A stretch of 64,000 bases of DNA, from NCBI RefSeq assembly GCF_003337435.1, contig NZ_QPJS01000002.1, forward strand, positions 62,001-126,000, given 5' to 3'. The first letter of the stretch is position 1, and every line of letters begins with the position of its first letter. The stretch comes from Schleiferia thermophila (GTDB lineage Bacteria; Bacteroidota; Bacteroidia; Flavobacteriales; Schleiferiaceae). The notes below the pieces were generated by a model. The model saw only the letters and a program-made list of their open reading frames with translations. It was not told where the DNA came from and searched no databases. A program made the translations under genes and the position numbers. Below, piece after piece: positions 60,659-64,000 of this stretch.

Positions 60659-63138
60659 ACATTTAACAAGGTTTCTTTTTTCTCGTATTTTGGCCAGATA
60701 AAGTGGAAAGAAGACCCTTTGCCAACTTCTGATTCTACCCAGATACGGCCCCCTTTGTCTTCTACAATTTTTTTAACGATGGCCAGCCCCACACCTGTAC
60801 TTTCAACCTCATCACGGGCCTTGAGGGTCTGAAACATAAGGAAGATTTTTTCATGAAAATCGGGATGTATGCCTTCGCCGTTGTCAGTGATGACAAATTC
60901 TAATTCCTTTCCGTGGTCAATCCACTGAATCCGGATTTTCGGGGTTTCCTTGTCGTTGTATTTTACTCCATTGGAAATGAGGTGAGCCATAACTTTTTCG
61001 AGGGCTGCTTTTTCTGAAAACAGGGAAATTTCATCTTCTTGAATGGTGATTTCAACATGAGGTGGAAAATTCATTCTTGCGACGAGGTCTTTGGTCATGG
61101 TGTTGGCTGAGAAGCTCTCTACCCGGGAGCGTATGCGACCGACTCTGGAGTATTCGAGAATGCCGTTGATGAGGTCTTCGAGTCGACGAACCCGACCTCT
61201 GAGTAGTCTGAATTGTTCTCTGGTTTCGCCTTCGAGTTTATCGCCGATATCTTCTTCAATCCATTCGCTCAGATTGTTGATGGCTCTGAGGGGTGCTTTC
61301 AGGTCATGGCTTACGATGTAGGCGAAGCGATTGAGTTCATTGTTGATTTTTTCGAGGGTGCTGTTGTATTTGAGAATTTTTTCATCGGTCCATTTTCGGT
61401 GAAGACTTACGGCTATCAGGTCGCCAAAGACTCTTAGCAGGCGGATGTCTTCTTCACTCCAGGTGCGCTTGAATCGAACTGCATCGAAGCCGGCAAAACC
61501 TATGAGACGCTCATTGACTACAAGTGGGACTACTACCAGGGATTGAATGCCTTGTGGCTCGAGGATTTCTCTTACGCTTTGCCAGTCATCGGGGAGGTTT
61601 TTTACATCGGGAATGTGGATGATTTCCAGGTTTTGCAGTTTTTCATTCCACTGTGGAATGAGGTCGGCGGGTATCATCTGGAGGTTATCTTTTTCAGGGG
61701 AGATGCCCTCGGCACACCATTCATGGGTGTTGCTCATTACTTTACCGGGTTCGTCGTACTGGAATACATAGACGCGGTCGGCTTCACAGAAGCGGCCTAC
61801 CCGTTCCAGGGCCAGGTTAATTTTTTCGTCCAGCTCTCCCTGAATGGAATTGATGAAGCTGGCAGAGAGCTCGACGAGCAACATTTCAAAGTCTGCCCGG
61901 TATTTAAGGTCTTTTATGAGTTCTTTAATTTGTGAGATGTCTCGACTGATGCCTACTAGTCCATATATCAGGCCGTTTTCATCTTTGAGGGGGACTTTAG
62001 ACCTCTGTAGCCAGAAGGCTCTTCCTTTGTTGTTGATGAGAAAATGTTCCTGATCGATGATGGGTGTGCCCTCGTTCAGTACCTGGTGGTCGTCTTCGTT
62101 GAAGATGGAGGCATGTTCTGATGGATAAATTTCGTCGTTTGTTTTGCCAATCATGGCATCGATGCTGTCGAGTCCGGCAAATTCGGCATCTTTGGCATTG
62201 GAGATAATTCTCCGGCCATTGCTGTCTTTTACAAATATTGCGTCGGGGATCAGGCTGATGACGGTTTTCAGCAGTTTGCTTTCGCGTTCCAATTCGTGCT
62301 GAAGGTTGTAGATGGGGGTTACGTCGTAGGCTTCTACTAAGGCGGCTTTGGTATGGGAGTCTTCGTAAAGGATTGGGGTGATGGTCAGGTCAAAGTGGTA
62401 TATTTTGTCATCATACCCTGATTGTATGTGGAGGTGTTGTTTTTTTTGTGTGTTGAGGGCTTTTTGCAGGGTGCTTAAGAGAAGCTTTTTGTCTTCTTTG
62501 GGGTTGATGAAGTTGATTTGGTCGATGGATGCTTTTTGAATCAGATGGGCGGAGTCGCCGGCCAAGGTTTTGAACTTATTGTTGCAATTGAGTATTTGTC
62601 CGTTTTCATCGACAAGGGCGGTTATGGCGGTGGATGAGTCGAAGAGGGACTTGAAGCGTTTTTTTTCGTTTTCGAGTTCTTCGAAAAGTTCGCAGTTGCG
62701 ACAGGCAAGGGCTAGTTTTTGAAGGGGGATGGAGAGGGATTTGACAAAGTTGTCGGAGTGGCTAAGGGTGTCGGCAGAGAGCAACAGAAAACCGTAGTCG
62801 TTGAGTTCCCAGATGGTGGTTTGTGGGTTGATTTGTCCGGGTTTGGTGGGAAGATGGTGTTTGAACGTATGGGTTGGGTTTTTAATCAGGTTGGTGGTCC
62901 ATTGGATGGCTTGGGCGATATGTGGCTGGTCGTCGTAGGGTTTTACGGAGTAGAATACTTTGATTTGATTTTCGGGTAGATGGTGCTTTAGGACGAGTGC
63001 ATTGTTGAGTCTGAGTATTTTTACCAGGGGGGCGAGGCTTTGGGAGAGCATATCGTGCAGGTGATTGGAGTTTCCGATGCTGTTGGAAAATTCAAATGCT
63101 GAATGCAGGTCCCATAGGAAATCGATATCTGCTGACAT
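60655..63138 (-). CDS. PAS/GAF sensor histidine kinase, cytoplasmic
   Basis: An 827-residue kinase without membrane helices. After an N-terminal helical or GAF-like region come two PAS domains (about residues 170-280 and 285-405; markers LFDSSTAITALVDENGQILN and LIPDAIFVKDSNGRRI ... GLVGISRDI). A GAF domain follows (about 430-580), then HisKA with the phosphoacceptor in YIVSHDLKAPLRAI, and HATPase_c with HLISNGVKYND, DNGEGI and GVGLAIVKKI. No receiver domain or response regulator gene is adjacent. The start is ATG 63,138; a TTG eight codons upstream is possible. The GC-rich repeat lies just upstream. Confidence 0.92.
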   Translation of the reverse strand: MSADIDFLWDLHSAFEFSNSIGNSNHLHDMLSQSLAPLVKILRLNNALVLKHHLPENQIKVFYSVKPYDDQPHIAQAIQWTTNLIKNPTHTFKHHLPTKPGQINPQTTIWELNDYGFLLLSADTLSHSDNFVKSLSIPLQKLALACRNCELFEELENEKKRFKSLFDSSTAITALVDENGQILNCNNKFKTLAGDSAHLIQKASIDQINFINPKEDKKLLLSTLQKALNTQKKQHLHIQSGYDDKIYHFDLTITPILYEDSHTKAALVEAYDVTPIYNLQHELERESKLLKTVISLIPDAIFVKDSNGRRIISNAKDAEFAGLDSIDAMIGKTNDEIYPSEHASIFNEDDHQVLNEGTPIIDQEHFLINNKGRAFWLQRSKVPLKDENGLIYGLVGISRDISQIKELIKDLKYRADFEMLLVELSASFINSIQGELDEKINLALERVGRFCEADRVYVFQYDEPGKVMSNTHEWCAEGISPEKDNLQMIPADLIPQWNEKLQNLEIIHIPDVKNLPDDWQSVREILEPQGIQSLVVVPLVVNERLIGFAGFDAVRFKRTWSEEDIRLLRVFGDLIAVSLHRKWTDEKILKYNSTLEKINNELNRFAYIVSHDLKAPLRAINNLSEWIEEDIGDKLEGETREQFRLLRGRVRRLEDLINGILEYSRVGRIRSRVESFSANTMTKDLVARMNFPPHVEITIQEDEISLFSEKAALEKVMAHLISNGVKYNDKETPKIRIQWIDHGKELEFVITDNGEGIHPDFHEKIFLMFQTLKARDEVESTGVGLAIVKKIVEDKGGRIWVESEVGKGSSFHFIWPKYEKKETLLNV

Positions 63139-63235
63139 AAGGAGGAGCTTTTCTACGTGCAAATATTGAAACTAATTTTCATTGGTGTGTTTAGGAGGTA
63201 AATTTTGTTGTGGGATGTATGTACAGTGGGGTAAT

Positions 63236-63409
63236 GCGCCAGGGCGGAGGCGGATATGAGCCGCAGCAGGCGGGCTTAGTGGCACACGGGCGAGGAGGCG
63301 GAGCGGTAGCAAGCCACCGCAGCCCAATGTGCCAGGCCTGCCTGCAAGGGGAATAGGAGCCGCAGACCGGCCCCCGGCCGCCGGTCGGAAGCGGCCGGGG
63401 GAGGCGCCC
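63236..63409 (-). repeat. GC-rich dispersed repeat, copy 2 (inverted)
   Basis: 174 bases matching copy 1 at 14,825 in reverse orientation, about 85-87% identical by eye. The 11-base-pair hairpin stem (63,371-63,381 with 63,391-63,401) is identical in both copies, while 4 of the 9 loop bases differ. The copy begins 48 bases after the stop of the DUF4286 gene, read in that gene's direction. Open frames through it (63,172-63,854) are artefacts of composition. Confidence 0.85.
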
Positions 63410-63457
63410 AAGGTTCTAAAGGAAGTATTTTGTTTTTGGAGTGTTGAGTGAGTGGGT

Positions 63458-63775
63458 TCAGAATTCGTCGATGATTTCGAGGATGGTGCGGAAGGCGACG
63501 AATTTGTCGGCGTATCGTTGGGTATGTTCGTTTTGGAGGTCCGGGGCGAAGAGGTTTTGATACAGGGTAAGGGATTCGCGGTCTTTGGCGATGTACTGGA
63601 TGGCGTAGGTAGTGCCTTGGGGGTCGTCGGCCAGGACTTTGGATATTTTGCATTCGTCGAACATGCCGGTGGCCAGTACATCGGGGATGTGTCTGGTGCG
63701 CATCCAGTGGAGCCAGTCGTCGTGGACGGTGTCGTCGATGTTGATGGTGACGTTGTAGATGTATCGTTTTTTCAT
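63458..63775 (-). CDS. DUF4286 family protein
   Basis: A 105-residue protein of the DUF4286 family, a ferredoxin-like or dimeric alpha-beta barrel-like fold common in Bacteroidota. Typical segments are YIYNVTINIDDTVHDDWLHWMRTRHIPDVLATGMF and TYAIQYIAKDRESLTLYQ. Function is unknown. Its ATG overlaps the stop of the TPR gene upstream (ATGA), so they are co-translated. The plus strand here is markedly G-rich. Confidence 0.9.
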   Translation of the reverse strand: MKKRYIYNVTINIDDTVHDDWLHWMRTRHIPDVLATGMFDECKISKVLADDPQGTTYAIQYIAKDRESLTLYQNLFAPDLQNEHTQRYADKFVAFRTILEIIDEF

Positions 63776-64000
63776 GATGGGTTTTGACTAAGGAGTGTGC
63801 GCAGGCGCATGCGGGCCTGATGGTGGAGGAAGCTATCGGTAAATTCGAGGACAATGAGTTCGAGTAGTTCTATGGCCCGGCGTGGGTTGTTGAGTTTTTC
63901 CTGGTGCAGGACTGCTGCTTTGTAGATGGCCTGGTCGGCCAGGAGGTCGTAGCCGAAGATGGTGTAGACGCGTTCGTACCATTCTACGGCCTGCTGGTAG
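63772..64000 (-). CDS. TPR-repeat protein, C-terminal end (runs off window)
   Basis: The last 75 residues of a protein whose start lies beyond the window. The sequence reads YQQAVEWYERVYTIFGYDLL, then ADQAIYKAAVLHQEKLNNPRRAIELLELI and ends in TLLSQNPS, with the spacing of tetratricopeptide-like helix pairs. The stop codon overlaps the DUF4286 start by 4 bases. The function of the whole protein cannot be judged. Confidence 0.75.
   Translation of the reverse strand, partial: YQQAVEWYERVYTIFGYDLLADQAIYKAAVLHQEKLNNPRRAIELLELIVLEFTDSFLHHQARMRLRTLLSQNPS

Noticed and set aside
63172-63854. Frames of 169 and 192 codons on the minus strand
   Set aside because: They cross the repeat and the DUF4286 gene in wrong frames; DUF4286 and the TPR gene explain this DNA.
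1-64000. CRISPR arrays, transposases, integrases, rRNA genes
   Set aside because: No regularly spaced repeats, mobile-element proteins or rRNA sequence were seen on either strand.

Overview
The window is a chromosomal segment from a member of the phylum Bacteroidota, probably from the Saprospiria/Chitinophagia side. Several things point there. Three secreted proteins end in a type IX secretion (T9SS) sorting domain. MurF and alanine racemase are fused in one protein, and a CusA-type pump is fused to a TolC-like channel. Promoters of the Bacteroidota type (TAnnTTTG at -7) can be read, the best one (TTTG-N19-TATATTTG) in front of tRNA-Gln, and Shine-Dalgarno sequences are generally absent. No transposon, prophage or CRISPR array was seen.

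Layout. 0-2.4 kb: a four-gene overlapping operon of ECF sigma factor, zinc-type anti-sigma, DUF692/MNIO enzyme and DUF2063 partner (bufferin-type RiPP metallophore logic; the precursor peptide is not in the window). 2.7-14.6 kb: housekeeping and enzyme genes (gpsA, trhO, M20 peptidase, ElyC-like, polysaccharide deacetylase, M17 aminopeptidase, ATP-grasp, TerC, DUF2461, a conserved unknown). 14.7-15.0 kb: tRNA-Gln with its own promoter and terminator, then a GC-rich 175-bp repeat whose second, inverted copy is at 63.2 kb. 15.1-24.2 kb: a long minus-strand block with the three T9SS cargo proteins, EamA, TraB/GumN and rsmI. 24.2-30 kb: tdk, murF-alr, an outer membrane barrel, purC and phoH. 30-34.5 kb: a tight six-gene plus-strand operon centred on SAM and nucleoside chemistry (SAM hydrolase, ABM-fold protein, ChaN-like, nucleosidase, spore-photoproduct-lyase-like radical SAM, SDR). 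34.5-47.7 kb: pgk, holB, a GT3 glycogen synthase, a methyltransferase, mnmG, ybeY, a DUF4175-like membrane protein, gltX, folB, tRNA-Cys and an ALDH7. 47.9-57 kb: a MORN/YwqK-repeat protein, an AT-rich gap, rpiB, a DUF3298 lipoprotein and a heavy-metal RND efflux operon headed by a small His-rich secreted protein. 57-64 kb: tadA, bacilliredoxin, pdeM, methylmalonyl-CoA epimerase, a HAD hydrolase, a lipoprotein, a PAS/GAF histidine kinase, DUF4286 and the end of a TPR gene.

Two chromosome-scale signals stand out. A perfect 16-bp parS palindrome lies in the end of ybeY at 41,470, next to mnmG (gidA). By hand counts the plus strand is C-rich on the left of the window and tends to G-rich on the right. 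The change falls near the AT-rich divergent gap at 49.4-49.8 kb, which carries near-matches to DnaA boxes. Together these suggest that the replication origin lies in or near this window. Functional assignments rest on motifs read by eye; no database search was possible.
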